Assembly: GCA_001599815.1 (NCBI GenBank)
Contig: BCIA01000005.1
Location: forward strand, 2,211,088 to 2,275,087
Direction of reading: 5' to 3'
DNA from: Furcasterigmium furcatum
Taxonomy: Eukaryota > Ascomycota > Sordariomycetes > Glomerellales > Plectosphaerellaceae
DNA length: 64,000 nt
This document shows positions 22,536-34,469 of the stretch, piece after piece. Both the position numbers and the translations under genes were made by a program. Position 1 is the stretch's first letter; each line of letters begins with the position of its first letter. The notes under the pieces are model-generated. The model saw only the letters and a program-made list of their open reading frames with translations, was not told where the DNA came from and did no database searches.

Positions 22536-23634
22536 TCAGTACATCACCATGTCCTCTTCGTTGTCGACTACCACGTCTCCCGCCTCCTCGTGCTCCTTGT
22601 CGAGTGCATGCTTGCTGCTGTGCTTCGGAGACTTGGGAGACTCGGGAGCAGCATCGGGCATCTCAGCAGACGGTGCCCGTGCAGGTTCCGGCGCCGGCGC
22701 CTCCGGTGACGGGGATCTCTCAGCAGCTGGCTCGGGGGCTCGTTCTGATTCACGCCGTCCAGCTGCTGGCGAGCTGCGCCGCCTCCTGCCGAATCGCCTC
22801 TCGTGATCTCGCCTGCGACGTGAGAAATCGTCGGCCTCCCTCGCCACGATGTCCTTAGCATCCGAGATCTGATCGTCGATGATGTCTCTCTGCTCGGCAG
22901 TAAGCTTCCACGGTCGGTAGAACTAAGCGCAATGTTAGCAATGGCCCCAACCCGCGCGCTTCAGGGAATGCGACGCACTATTCGCGGCTCAGCTTTGGTC
23001 TGAAGGGAGTGCGCCCTGGCCAAGAGATTCGAGTGCCGTGTCTTCATCTGTCCGCCCATCAGTATCCAATTCTCCCAAGAGCAGGGCTGCGGCAAGTAAA
23101 TAAACGCACCACTTTCTCGTCAAAGCCGATCTGCTCCGCCCGCCGCGCCGAGTTGATCTTCTCAAGCCTCTCGGCAAGTCGCTTGTGGTCCTCAGCTTTC
23201 TGCCTCTGCACCTTCTCCTGCTGCCGCTGCTCGATCTCGCGGCGCTTTTTCAACTGCTGCGTGCCCGACTTGGATTGGCTGAGCGTGTTCAGCAGCCCGC
23301 CAAACAGGCGCTTGCTGCGCTTCTTCTCCTCTTCTCTGGAAACGGGTGGGCGCTGGCGGTCGGAATCGTGGTGGGAGTCGCGGCGGTCGCGCGCCGAGGG
23401 ACCCGGGGGACCGTCGTCGTCGGAGTGATGCGCATCGTCGTGCTGGGCGCTGATTCTCCTCGCCCGCTTGGACGCATCTCTGTCTGGACTGGGTGAAGGC
23501 GACGCTTTGCGCTTGATAGCGACATTCGACGGACTCGAGTACTCGGCCTTGATGGGCGGTATTCTGGACGGGGGGTCAGCTGTCGGAATGTAGAAATTGC
23601 CATGTGAAGCGACTTACTCTTCTGTCTCCGCCAT
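22536..23634 (-). CDS. Pinin/SDK/MemA-domain protein (spliceosome-associated)
   Basis: Exons 23634-23618, 23563-23110, 23047-22979 and 22922-22536 give 308 residues. The pinin domain proper runs from KRLFGGLLNTLSQS through a charged helical block (RREIEQRQQEKVQRQ...) to FDEKV, then KTRHSNLLARAHSL and FYRPWKLTAEQ, matching the FY.P motif of animal pinin. The tail is Arg-rich, then Pro/Ser/Glu-rich and ends acidic. In animals pinin is a nuclear exon-junction and splicing cofactor; that role is inferred here. Exon one is only 17 nt; the second of two adjacent acceptors (GTCCAG, not GACAG) is needed to keep frame. Head to head with the PHF5A gene. Confidence 0.83.
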
Positions 23635-24031
23635 AGTTCCTGCAGGTCTGAAATCAATTAATGACAAGGCTCGGGGACTAAAGAATACCGGCAGCTGTCG
23701 ATTTGAGCTCGGAGGATGTAAGGCTGAGGTTCGAAGGCTCGACTTTGGGCTGCGACCACTGATGTGCGACGTCGAGCTTGCGCCCCGTAATTATGCGGGG
23801 TGCTATAGCTTACCAACCAATGACGTCGATCAGAACCGTCCCGAAGAAAGTGGCAAGGCTGAGAAATCGGGGTCGCATCGCATTCTTCACCCTTCAACAC
23901 CACCACCACGAGCGGCTATATATCTGTCGACGCGCTCTCGGGACGACTCTTGGCGAATCCATCACCCAACTCTCCCTCGATACTATCTTCCAAACCCAGT
24001 CTCTCGTTCATATCCACCCCCGACCGCCATC
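23635..24031. promoter_or_regulatory. Shared divergent promoter of the pinin-domain and PHF5A genes
   Basis: 397 bp separates the two start codons. On the plus strand a CCAAT box (23817-23821) abuts TGACGTCG (23821-23828), which resembles a CRE/ATF site, and CTATATAT (23916-23923) lies about 110 bp before the PHF5A start. Such a compact layout suggests co-regulation, but this is inferred from sequence alone. Confidence 0.45.
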
Positions 24032-24414
24032 ATGTCCCGTCATCATCCGTACGTTCCCTCGTCCCCTTCTCTCTCCAACTCCTGCTAACACTTCCCAGCG
24101 ATCTGGTCATGTGCCGCAAACAGTCCGGCATCTCCATCGGCCGCCTCTGCGACAAGTGCGACGGCAAGTGCCCCGTCTGCGACTCCTACGTCCGCCCCAC
24201 GACCCTCGTCCGCATCTGCGACGAGTGCTCCTTCGGCAACTACCAGAACAAGTGCGTCGTCTGTGGCGGCGAGGGCATCTCCGACGCCTTCTACTGCTTC
24301 GAGTGCACCCGCCTCGAAAAGGACCGCGACGGCTGCCCCAAGATCATCAATCTCGGCTCGTCGCGGACGGACCTGTTCTACCAGAAGAAAACAAATCGGA
24401 CGGCGAATTACTAG
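24032..24414 (+). CDS. PHF5A/Rds3/Ini1, SF3b subunit of U2 snRNP
   Basis: Exons 24032-24048 and 24099-24414 encode 110 residues, the same length as the human protein. PHF5A folds into a zinc-knuckle knot that binds SF3B1 and helps form the branch-point pocket in the U2 snRNP. Nearly the whole sequence is conserved: SRHHPDLVMCRKQSG, RLCDKCDGKCPVCDSYV, RICDECSFGNYQ, CVVCGG, CFECT, EKDRDGCPKIINLGSS. The CxxC pairs are all intact. The 50-bp intron splits the codon for Pro in HHPD, giving the expected N-terminus. Confidence 0.97.
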
Positions 24415-24995
24415 CGAGGGCCGGCCCAGGGCTGGGCAGGCAGGCGGGCATGCTGCTGTGTCTGAAGGTGCGCGGCTGGCAGGCCGGACGAAGAGGCAGC
24501 GAGGATACGGGTCGATGCTGTGAAAAGGGCGAATACCACCTGGAGGCGCACTGGCGCTGGACAAGCTTAAGGGCTGCATAGAAGGAGTTTTGGCGTTCTG
24601 ACGCTTTTCGGCCTGGATATCTGGCATATTTTGAAATTTCAAAGCCAAAAATGAGACAGACATGGCGTTCGTCTGGAAGCTTTCACGTGTTGCAGGAGAT
24701 GAGGCACATGGCTGTCGTTTCTCACGAGGGACCCGATCTGTAACGAGTGACTTTGACACCTCTCACCTCTGGTGAGTGACTGACTCTCTGATGGCCGCGT
24801 AACGGCGCGTAATAGCGCAGTCGGCAACTGCCTCTGTTCGTAGGCCGCGGATTCGGTGTACGTATAATACAGAAGTGAGGCACATAGGCTCGGAAGATGA
24901 GTAAGACGACGTGATCCCAACCAAATGTTCATTAATCATGCATACCAAGGACGCCCTGCCCCTAATAAGTGGTATAGTACAAGATGTAGGCCGCA
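24415..24995. other. Convergent intergenic region, PHF5A / Pex26-like gene
   Basis: 581 bp with the 3' flanks of two convergent genes. Nothing recognised. Confidence 0.5.
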
Positions 24996-26421
24996 TCAGA
25001 TATAGCTGACCTTCGTCGCCATCCCCGCCGTCGCCATGACTTTCGCGTAGCCGTTCCCAAGTAACCGCTGCAGCCTCTCCCGAATGCTCCGCCTCCCCAG
25101 CGTCAACACGAACCCGACAAGGAAAGCAATCAGCCGCATCAGCAACATCGGGTTATTCCGCATCGACTGCCCCAGCTGCTCGACCAGCTTCCCGAGATTG
25201 CTCACCATCATGGTCGCGCGCTGTCCCAGCGTCAAGGCCACAGGGCCAGCCTTCCCCTTCGGTCTCGCCCTTGCAGCCTTCGGGCTCGACGGCCCGGAAG
25301 CGCTTGATCCCCCTCTCCTCCGGCTGGACGTCGATTTACTCGACCCCGCAACGCTCGCGGCGTTCTCGATCCCGTAATCCACCTCGCTCCCCTCCCGCCG
25401 CGCCCTCTCCTCCTCGACCCGTTTCCGCTCCCGCTCCTCGTTCTCCGCGCGCAGGCGCCGCGCCTCCTCGAGCTCCCGTTTCAGCCGGTCCTCCTCCTGC
25501 TGCCTCGCCTCCTTCTCCAGGCGCTCCGCCTCCTGCTGCTCCTCCTGGAGGCTCTCGAGGGCCTGGAGGAACGCCTCGCGCCGCTCGTCGTCGAGCACGG
25601 AGCTGACGCTGATGAACTCCCGTGCGTAGTCCCACTCGTTGTTCCGCAGCAGGACATGGAGGGTGTACAGCTCGAGGATCTTGACGCGGGAGTTCAGGTC
25701 CCGCGGGGTGTCCGTCCCGCCGGTCCTCTTCGCGGGCGATCGGTGCCGGGAGCTGAACCGCGATGAGGGGTTTGGCGAGTCCGAGAAGCGATTTGTGAGG
25801 TCGAAATTTGGTGAGTTCGAGGAGGCGAGGTACGTCTCGAGTCGTTTCTGGTTGAGAGTTTGCGTCCTTGCGTGGGCGAGGAGGAGGGTTGCGCTGGGGT
25901 GCATCAGTTAGTTTCTTTGTCTTCTGTCTTAGGGCATCGGACGAAGCTTACAGGTTGATCACGACATCAGAGTCGACGTCGCCCTCGAGGCCGTGGTAGC
26001 CGTCACGGACCACTTCCTCCCAGACCTCGCCGTCGCGGACTTTGTTGCAGAGGGCTCTCCATTCCTGGCCCCCGAAGGCATCCTTGCCCTCGTCTGGATC
26101 CAGCTCGAGGACGGCGTTCAGGATGGTGAGGTAGAGGGTCCAGACTTTGATCCTCGTTGAGCGCGACGCTCGTGCGACTGGCGACGGTTCTGCGGCATCA
26201 CCCGGCGGGGGCTGGATGACGGGGAGGATCGTCGAGAGGGCCTCGGGCAGTCGTCGGGTCAGGAACAAGGTCGAGGCCTGCTTGTAGGTCTTTGAGATCT
26301 GCGACGACTGCCGCGATGAGGGCAGTGAGGAGATGGAGCTGGACAGCATGTGGGACGGGAAGCCTTCAGTGCCGGTGGTTGTCGGGCTCAGAGTCGCGGT
26401 GTAAGAGCTGTTTGGCGCCAT
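24996..26421 (-). CDS. Putative peroxin Pex26-like tail-anchored protein
   Basis: Two exons (26421-25952, 25893-24996) give 455 residues. The N-terminal half is helical (ISKTYKQASTLFLTRRLPEAL, KVWTLYLTILNAVLEL) and looks like the TPR-like region of filamentous-fungal Pex26 proteins. The middle is a long Glu/Arg-rich coiled coil (from about residue 255), followed by a basic Ser-rich linker and one C-terminal membrane segment (MLLMRLIAFLVGFVLTLG) with a short basic tail. Pex26/Pex15 proteins anchor the Pex1-Pex6 AAA ATPase to peroxisomes to recycle Pex5. The tail-anchor layout is clear; the peroxin identity is inferred from the helical region and could be wrong. Start at MAPNSSYTA, the first ATG that leaves a short 5' leader. 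Confidence 0.6.
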
Positions 26422-27426
26422 GGTGGACGACGGGAGGGCATTTAAGACGGGCAGGAGGAGAGGAATGGTAATGCCGACAGAGAATTGATTATGAGTGGTG
26501 GTTATGTGTCTTGCGGGGCGGCCATTGTCGAGGCACGCGTTGTGGTCACGGAGGGAGGAGGGTGTTCGGGTCGAGACCAAGGGCCCGGTCCGGCATGTGA
26601 GGTTGGGTAAGACGGCGGGCTGGAGCTGGGAAACATTCCACAGGCTCGTTTCTCGGCCTTCTTCAGTTGCCAGTATTTAGCCTCGGCTCCGCGGCGAGTC
26701 GACCACCGACGGGCTGCAGGGGTGGGCAGAGGATAGGGTGTACTTGACTAGCCACCGCAGAAGCGTGCGAGTCCAGGTACCACCGTATCCTCCACACCTC
26801 TTGGCTAGTGCCGGTGCTGTGAAATTAGGTGGGGTCGAACACCGGGTGCATGTTCGGTTCGTCGTCGACACGACCCAAACCACACGATGATCAGCTGCCA
26901 CCTCCTATGCAGGTCTATTCATGCGGCCTGCGTTCTGAAGGACTGATAATTTCCTTAGACCCGGGAATCTCAGCTGCTTTTGGATGCCGCCAATAAAGTC
27001 TACATGTGATCTCTTGATATCTTGTGACAGATGGTAAGACAGGTCGAGGTTTACTTCCATGATTCCATAGTCCCAAGGCATGATGGCTACTGTGATTGAA
27101 GTTGGGCTGTTGGTTGTGTGATTTCATAAGGTTCTATTTTCAGAGTCATCGCGGGGCATGTCGTGTGATTGAACATGCTCTAAGCCGACTATTGATCACT
27201 GAGGCTCTGTCTTACGCCTTACACACCAGTGTGAAAGAAGCCAGACACAAGCATCTACCGCCCACGACCAAACTTACATCACACGCACTTCTAGGGGGTA
27301 TCTAGCCAATCCGGGAACCTTTAGCAACTTGAAATGCCCAAGGCGGGTCCATACATGTTATACATTGTATATGATACATCTCACACACAGAGCTTACATC
27401 TCCCACCGCCCCAACGCTGACCCCTC
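26422..27426. other. Intergenic, 1.0 kb
   Basis: Upstream flank of the Pex26-like gene and downstream flank of the mL46 gene. No coding frame or repeat supported. Confidence 0.5.
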
Positions 27427-28629
27427 TCACCGGTCAACCATCATGTTCCTCATGGAGTGGAAGTATTCAGGCTCCAGCACCTCCTTGAGCTCCTCCCGCG
27501 TCAGCCACTTGAAATCCGTGTATCCATAGGGGTTGCCCTCGAGGTCCGCCTGGCCCGCCATGATGCGCCCCTTCACGAAGAAGGTCTTCTCGCCGCGCTG
27601 CTCCAGCGAGCCGTCCGCAGCAAACGTCGGCTTGGTCACCAGGTGCGCAATCGGCACTCGCCCCACGATCCACGTGTTCATGTTGATACCGGCCGTGCGG
27701 TCCATGACGTCTCGGGCGGTCTGTGAAATCTTGTCAGCCACATCGTCTCTCCCACGAACTCCCGTCCGGACAAGAAGCCCGGGCGGTACGGGGACGGACT
27801 CACCTCATGCACGTTCTTCTCCGTGCCCATCGGCGCACTCGGGAAAACCCACTTGCCCCCCGTGCCCTGAACCACGAGGTACAGCGTCCTCTCCAGCTTG
27901 CGATCCAGCCTCTTCACATCGCCCTTCCGGTCCGCCTCCGTCTCCCTCGACATCGGCTGCTCGATCGGCACCCGGTCCTCCTCCGTGATGAGCTCGGCGT
28001 CGTCGCTGACCCTCGCCTCGGCATCCTTCAGCAGGCTCTTGTACATGTGCTCGTGCGAGCTCGTCTCGTCCCCGACCATGAGCTCGTCCTCCCACGCCCG
28101 CGACGACTTGCCCTGGTAAATGCCGATCTCCTTGCCGACGGTGCCCTTGCGCTCGCCGACCTTGATGTTCCAGTCCATCATGGCCGGGGTGTCGGGCTTG
28201 AAGTACACCTTGGTGACGAAGGGCATGCACAGACGCTCATTGAGGCGTTTCTGGTAGAAGTAGAAGGACTCCTCGAACGGCGTCGGCTGCGCCGTCAGCA
28301 GCGGCGCCCGCGTCAGGATGATGCCCGACTTGAGGGTGTAGTGTGCCTTGAGGGACTGCGCGGCCGGGTCGGCGGGGATCGTAGCATCGACGGGCGTGCC
28401 AGCCGCGGTTGTCGTGGCGGCGGCGGCGGCAGAATAGGTTCGTAGGATTGGTGACACGGCGAACGTGGGAGCTCGGAGTGGTGCTCCTGTCCTGGCGCAT
28501 TGCCTGCAGAGTCTGGATGCTGATGCTGAGAGCTGCCGTCAGACGCCTTTCGAGAATCAATTGACCAGATGAAAACTTACATTGCAACAAGCCGCGGACG
28601 GCAATGGCCCCCCTACTTGACGCTGCCAT
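27427..28629 (-). CDS. Mitochondrial large-subunit ribosomal protein mL46 (MRPL17 family)
   Basis: Exons 28629-28581, 28519-27804 and 27720-27427 give 352 residues. Component of the 54S mitoribosome subunit. The N-terminus (MAASSRGAIAVRGLL, then an Arg/Ala-rich run) is a mitochondrial targeting sequence. The N-terminal domain of the family follows (SGIILTRAPLLT, PFEESFYFYQKRLNERL). The second half is the Nudix-like fold, including LYLVVQGTGGKWVFPSA and TARDVMDRTAGINMNTWIVGR, FFVKGRIMAGQ and YTDFKWLTREEL. The catalytic Nudix box is not kept, as expected for mL46. The acceptor used for exon two (GCATCAG) is the one that keeps frame. Confidence 0.92.
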
Positions 28630-29607
28630 TGTGTATGTTGGTAGACTGCGAGATCCTGCTGTTCTCCCAGAGTACCATGCAACGAGCCTCCTTGAAGATC
28701 GATATGGTGGACGAACTTTTTTGGCGTCGCGTGGTGTCGATGCGTACCGCCGACCCCTGTCACACTTGAATTATGTAATCCGGTAAATCCACGGGTGCCA
28801 TCCAGCTCACGGTCGACGCCTGGGAGCTGAGGCACCGAAGAAGGACCCACCGCAGCGACTGGGCCATTTCTCTGATTTTCGTCCGTCCCTCCTCTCTCTT
28901 CTTCTCTTCTTCTTCTTCACATGGCACCAATACCTTATCGTCAAGACCCGTTTCACCTCCAAAACGTCCTGATCATTTATCGAGTGCCCAGAGCGAGCTG
29001 CAGTCTTTTTCGCTAGCGGTACCTGCCGATATACTCGATACCGGGTTCTGTTAGATAGATACTGCTGACATTCTTCCGCCCTTCGTCGAGCTTTCCTCCT
29101 GTGCGTTCGGTCGGGCGCTGTAGGCGACGATAATCCCTCCATTCGAGGCTATCTGCGAACAAGCACTCCGCCGCGTCGTACGACCGATATTCGCTCTCTA
29201 TGCTACACTTTATACCACATTGATGCTCATTCCACACTGCACACACCTTATTTGCTTCCTCACTCTACATCAGTTGCTAAAGATGCTCGTCACCCGCAGG
29301 CCGGCGAAGAGCGACCCAGAGGCTACGCCGGAGTAAAATACGATATCGTTATATTCGTCTCGGCAATTTCTCCTACTACCGAGTATCGATCCTCGAATCG
29401 TCCTCAATCAAAAGTCGAGAGACCCTCGCTGGCCGAAAATCAAGAGCAAAATGACTTCGCCTGCGCCTAGCTACATGCTTGCCGTCTTCGCCGTCGCCAA
29501 TAACACTCATGATGTCGTTCGGGGTATCTATCCAGTCCCGCCCAATGCCCGCATATCCTCGAACGCCAGAAGTCCCTGTTCGCCAAACCCATATCGTCGT
29601 GATCGTA
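28630..29607. other. Intergenic, 5' flank of mL46 and 3' flank of RING-PHD gene
   Basis: 978 bp with no convincing gene. Contains a CT-rich microsatellite-like tract at 28889-28919. Confidence 0.5.
28889..28919. repeat. CTT/CT low-complexity tract
   Basis: Run of CCTCTCTCTTCTTCTCTTCT-type sequence, pyrimidine only on the plus strand. Ordinary low complexity in fungal intergenic DNA. Confidence 0.6.
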
Positions 29608-31641
29608 TCAGCCCTTGAGCTCTGCAACAGCACGAGCCACCTCCTGGGAGGCAATTCTTTCGCACGCCTTTTTGGCGGTGTCATCCAGCGACGACGGTTT
29701 TCGGAGGCCCTCATAGAGCTTCCGCGACACGTCGCGGTTGATCATCTCGTACTGCTCCTTCGTCAACTCCCGTGCCCGCCAGTGCGGCTTCAGCGCGGCC
29801 CGGACGATCCCACTGATCCTTTCCTTTTCTTCCAGGGAAATCTCGGGTTTTGCCGGCGATTCCTGTCTGACCTCCGGCCTTGTCGGCGAGGCATTTTGGG
29901 ATCGACTCTGTGTGGGGGATCGGTGCGCAAGACCGGGACGCCTAGGGCGCGGCTGGCGGATCTCTGATGCACCACCGCGAGACCGACTTTCCGAATCGCT
30001 CGTCTCTCCCGAATTTCGAGTCGGTGAGTAATTCGCCTTGGGGAACACGGGCTCCACATAAGAGCTGAGTGTTGATGGTGACGAAGGACGAGGAAATGGC
30101 GGTGGCGTCAGCGATAGCGCGCGAGGCGTGGTGTGCGAGGACGGCGATGGTGATGTTGCAGGCGACGAAGGATCGACTCCGTTTCGGGGGTTGAAGAAAT
30201 TCCGGACGTTCTCATCGTCCGATGGCGTGCTCATTTCGACCTCTTTCAGCAATGTCGAAAGGAACGATGGAACTTGCGTGCTGCCAACAGCCTGCTGAGC
30301 TGTCGCCGATGGCGAAGAAGCTCCGTTCACAGCGCCATTCGTCTGTGCCGGTCGAGGCGTATCATCCCCGGCCGTCGGCGACGCCACCGATGAAGCAGCA
30401 GCCGCAACCCCATTTGTTCCCGAGGGGCCGGCAACAGAGGCTGCTGGAGCTGGACCTGATGGCTCACCCTGCACTGGAAGTCGTCGGGTGCGTGGCCGCT
30501 TCAGCTTCCTTTCGGGCTCCTCGACGACAGGTTCGCGCGGGGATGCAGTGGTGGAGCGAGATTTTCGTTTCCGCCTGGTGCTGGGGGTGCCGGGGTTCTC
30601 GGCTTCGCGAGCCCTGTCCAGGGCACCCCAAGCCCTGCGTTCCTCGGGCGTTTCTTGGATGGGCACAATATCGAGTCGCTCGCCAATTTCGCGGGGAATG
30701 TTCCGAGCAAAGGCATCGCGAGCACCCTGGCGACTGGCTATCTGGAGACGCTGCTCCCACTCCCGGTACTCTCGCGCCTCCCGCTCCCTCGCTTGCTGCG
30801 ATCTCCTGAACGTCTCGAGCGCATCATCATCCTCGTGATTATCGAGGTCGATGTCCGTGGCGTCGAAGATCCGGCCAGCGATCTGACCCCAAGCCCCTTG
30901 CCACTCGAGAGAGCGAGCCTGTCGCCTGGCTCGTCGCTGCCTTGCGCGGGTGCGGGGGAAGGGAGGTCGTATCTGGATGGGCTGCGGGCGGATCTCTTGC
31001 ACATCGGAATCAGACGCGCTCGTGGAGGCAGGCTGGAAGAAGTCGGCACACTCCATGCAATACCAGGAGCCCGCGGGGACATGATCCAAGCCAACGCAGT
31101 CGGTGTGGTATGCGGCGTCGCATGCATCGCAGAGCAGCAAGACCTCTGGTCGGTCGGCGCTGTTGCAGATAGGACATGGAGTTTCTTGTTCTTCGGCCTC
31201 GTCTTCGGGGTTCTCTTCGAGCCACTGCCGCAGGTCGAATTCCTGGGTCTGTTTCTTGTCTTGGACGCCGTATGAATCAATATGCGGTCCTGCGAAGAAA
31301 TGGTTAGACGAGAATTAACTTGACTCAGGGTATGAAGACGAAGACTTGCCATTTACTTCTGTTGATACACTGACTTGGTTGAAGGGCGTGCGGCAGATGG
31401 GGCAAGTGTTGGAGTTCTTGGCCCACGCCCGGATGCACCTATCATGCACGACATGATTACACCCGACGAGAGTGGCGATGTAGTTGTTGTCGTCTGGATC
31501 GGGTTTGATGCGGGCGCTGAGGTCAACGACGGGGGGTGAGATGGAAGAAGAGGATGTTTCTGATGATGTTGCCAGGGCCTCGATGTTCGGCGGCGGTTGT
31601 AGCGACTCCAGGCATATGATGCACTGGTCCGGATCAGTCAT
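29608..31641 (-). CDS. RING-H2 plus PHD finger protein (PHRF1/Asr1-like)
   Basis: Two exons (31641-31350, 31289-29608) encode 657 residues. The RING-H2 finger opens with CIICLESL near residue 7 and ends CNHVVHDRCIRAWA...CPICRTPF near 85. The C4HC3 PHD finger (CPICNSADRPE, CDACDAAYHTDCVGL, SWYCMEC) lies at about 130-180. A coiled, Arg-rich block, a long disordered Pro/Ser region and a conserved helical C-terminus (ISGIVRAALKPHWRARELTKEQYE) follow. Animal PHRF1 and yeast Asr1 bind the phosphorylated RNA polymerase II tail, and Asr1 ubiquitinates it, so a nuclear E3 ligase role is likely but inferred. The 60-bp intron begins GCAAGT; splicing there restores STEVNGPHIDSYGVQDKKQ and the reading frame, which no GT donor of sensible length does. 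Confidence 0.85.
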
Positions 31642-34469
31642 TGTGGCAGATGTGAAAGTCTCGCTGCGACCCTTGGTGATTCATAAAAATTATCGAGAAA
31701 AGGTAGGCCTGTAAGCGGCTGTTTCTGCAGGTACTCGGGCAGAGCTGAGGGCCGTTGCAGCCGAGCTTTGTTGCTTTGAAGTGCAGCGATGATGGCTTTG
31801 AGAAGTGGTGTTGAGTTGAAGGCGTTTCTGGGTCGTCAAGGTTGCGGTGCAGCCAGGCGCTGGAGGCTGGCCGAGGGTCCAAATTCCAGGTTGAATGCAA
31901 GGACAAGTTTAGGAGCTTGTAGGCGCTGGCTGCTGCTGAGTGGAAACCGAGCACCAGTACCTTACTACTCCACTAGCAGGCAGATAGCGGGAAGCCAGGC
32001 TTGTAAGGGACCCAGTGCCAGGAAAAGGTGGAGGATTGGATCCAGTCCAACGATGAGGTGAGTCGGGTGGGGTGGGGATTGGATGGTTGGAAAAGCCAGG
32101 ACGACAAAGGCTGGAATGGTGAAAGGAACAAGAGGCAACGACTCGAGCTCGCCCTGTCTGGTCCGGGCGGCAGGCAGTGCTGCTGGGCTGGTCGGGGCTG
32201 ACTGACAGCGGGTGACTGCTGGGGGCAGGCGGATGAGACGGGCAGACCCCGTGCGTCTTCATGTGCTGCCCAGCAGGCGACTTGGTTGGTTCAGAGCCGT
32301 GGGACAGCAGCGTCGCAGGATGTGGACGGCGAGCGCTAGGCGCGGGAAGAGGGACTGCAAGAGACCCGAGGGTTGAAGTGTCAGGTACGGTGGTAGCTGA
32401 GGTAGGTAGGGAGGTAGCGTGAGTAAGATGGCCTGGAAGATCAGGAAAAGTGATGACGAAAGACTGGGCCAGGTGTGGCAGAGACAACGTCAAGTAAGAG
32501 GTGATGCAGGTTGCTGCTGGGTGAAGAAGTGATGTGGTGTTGGGGGGAAAGGTTAAGAAAGGACTCGGAGTCGAGGTAAATGTGAGATGCAAGGGCGGCG
32601 GGCGGAGAGATTCAGCGGCGTGACACTGAGAGAGACGGGATGGGGCCCAGAAAAAGAGACGGGCGAACAGGAAGCGGGTGCTCGTGCAAGTGACGGGAGG
32701 GTGAACCTGGAAGTGACGGAACACAGGCAGCTGGAGGAGGGAAGGAGCATCCAAGTCAGGAGGCGCCGCTGCAGATAGCACACACCTCACTCAGCAGCGC
32801 TATCGACTTAGGCCGGGCTTCTTCTGGGGTGTGGGTCACGAGCCCAAGCTGCCCGGAGCTGTTGGTGGAAGCGCTTCTGCTGGTGCTCGACTCCAACACC
32901 CCAAGACGATGACGATGTGTGCGGCTTTCTGGCCCGAGGGGTGCTCACTCTGCTCACTCTTCTGTCCGACAGCTGCCTAAGCATCAGATTCCTCTCGAAG
33001 ATGAGCAGGAATCCTCCGGCACCCGGCTTCTCCTGGTGTCCAAACACGCGCACACCACCAAAGTAGACCCTTGGCTACCTGGGTCCCTCCGATAACTCTA
33101 CAGGAAGAGAGGGTCGACTTGGGGGTCACCTGCGGCCAAGCACGTCCAGGGTATGCAGCAGTCCCCAGATGGACCGAACCCGCGAGTTGTTTTCGCCGAA
33201 TGCTCTCTGACCTGCCCGCTGTTGTGCCGATGAACCACGTTTGCTTCTCTCCCAGAATGCGCCCAGTGGTGAGCTATGTCCTGAGATGAGCCGCTAGGTT
33301 GCCACTCGCTTCATCCCTTTCTCACGAACGCCTCCGAACCAGTGCGTGCTACCAGCCAGGAGCTTGGTACTCGGCTCGACCTGCAACAGACACGACGCCA
33401 CGTTTGCCCTGGTGCGGTTGCTGCTGAGGATGGATGGGGAGTCCCAACGCCCGGTATGATTGGCGGGGGACCTGCGTCAAACGAACGGGAACCGAGGGAA
33501 CTCTGGAGCTGGGCTGGTTTGGCTGGGTGAATCGGTGTGTCTCCTCCGAGTCTATTCTGCAAGGAACTTGGAGTCAGCGTGTCTTCGCCTTGCTTTTCCA
33601 GCGTGCTTCTGAAGCAGCTCATCGGACTCGGTCTGGATCAATGAGGCTCCTTACTCGTCTATGACCTGAGTGTTTGTCAAGGCGTGACACTGCAAGCTAC
33701 TGGTGACAACTGGTAATAGATTATACCTGGCAGGACGGGACGGGAAACTGGTGATCCGGTCGGAACAGCTCGCCCCGTCGACAACCCAGCAAGCTCTCGT
33801 CGGACCAGCCAGCTTTAAGGCCTTTTTCGGTCATGAAGCTGATCTCGGAACCACTCAGGCAGATACCTCGACAGTGCACATGACGTGCCCTGTTGCCTCG
33901 TCAGGTAACGGGAGCATTCCATCCACTCGTGAATAGGTGCCCAACCACTAGAATCGGAGTTACATCACATTGGTTGTTAACAACGAGGCCCACGAGGCTT
34001 GGTCCTCGTCAGACGACGGTGCAATTGACGTCCCACAGCCCCTGGATGCCTGGCGCATCTCAACGTGGCAGTTGGGTTGCCTGGACTCCCAAGGCACCAT
34101 CTCGGTGTGGGAGTGTTCGTCTCTGATGCAGCCTCACCCGCAAATCATTCGTACGTGAACCAGCACCGCGCTAGCTCCATCAAGATGCACGCCTCCCATT
34201 CATCATCACTTCAGGCTTCGGCGGGAACTGTTTGGGATTCGTCATGCGTCGTGTTGGTGATGATCCAGCAACATTGGCTGGCCGGGTATACGTCAAGTTT
34301 CCCTTTTCCATTGCTGACCGCGCGTGGTCTCTATGGGCAGCTGACCGAAGACCGTAGTGATGACCTGGAATAATCTTCCTCATCAAGATGTTACGCTGCA
34401 ATACCCGGGTTTTCCCATACACCGCCCGAAAATGCAAAGCAGAAACCGTCCACCGACATTGTCCTTTTC
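31642..34469. other. Intergenic, 2.8 kb, purine/pyrimidine-skewed on the left side
   Basis: From about 31.65 to 33.05 kb the plus strand is purine-rich with many GGA/GAG tracts, so the minus strand reads as long Pro/Ser-rich open frames that do not look like protein. This may be the 5' leader and promoter of the RING-PHD gene. From 33.05 to 34.47 kb nothing is recognised. Confidence 0.45.

Noticed and set aside
23778..23803. GCCCCG...GCGGGG hairpin in the pinin/PHF5A promoter
   Set aside because: Arms are only 5-6 bp of reliable pairing; common by chance in GC-rich DNA.
31909..32790. 293-codon Pro/Ser-rich minus-strand frame
   Set aside because: No ATG start, composition follows the strand skew, no domain.
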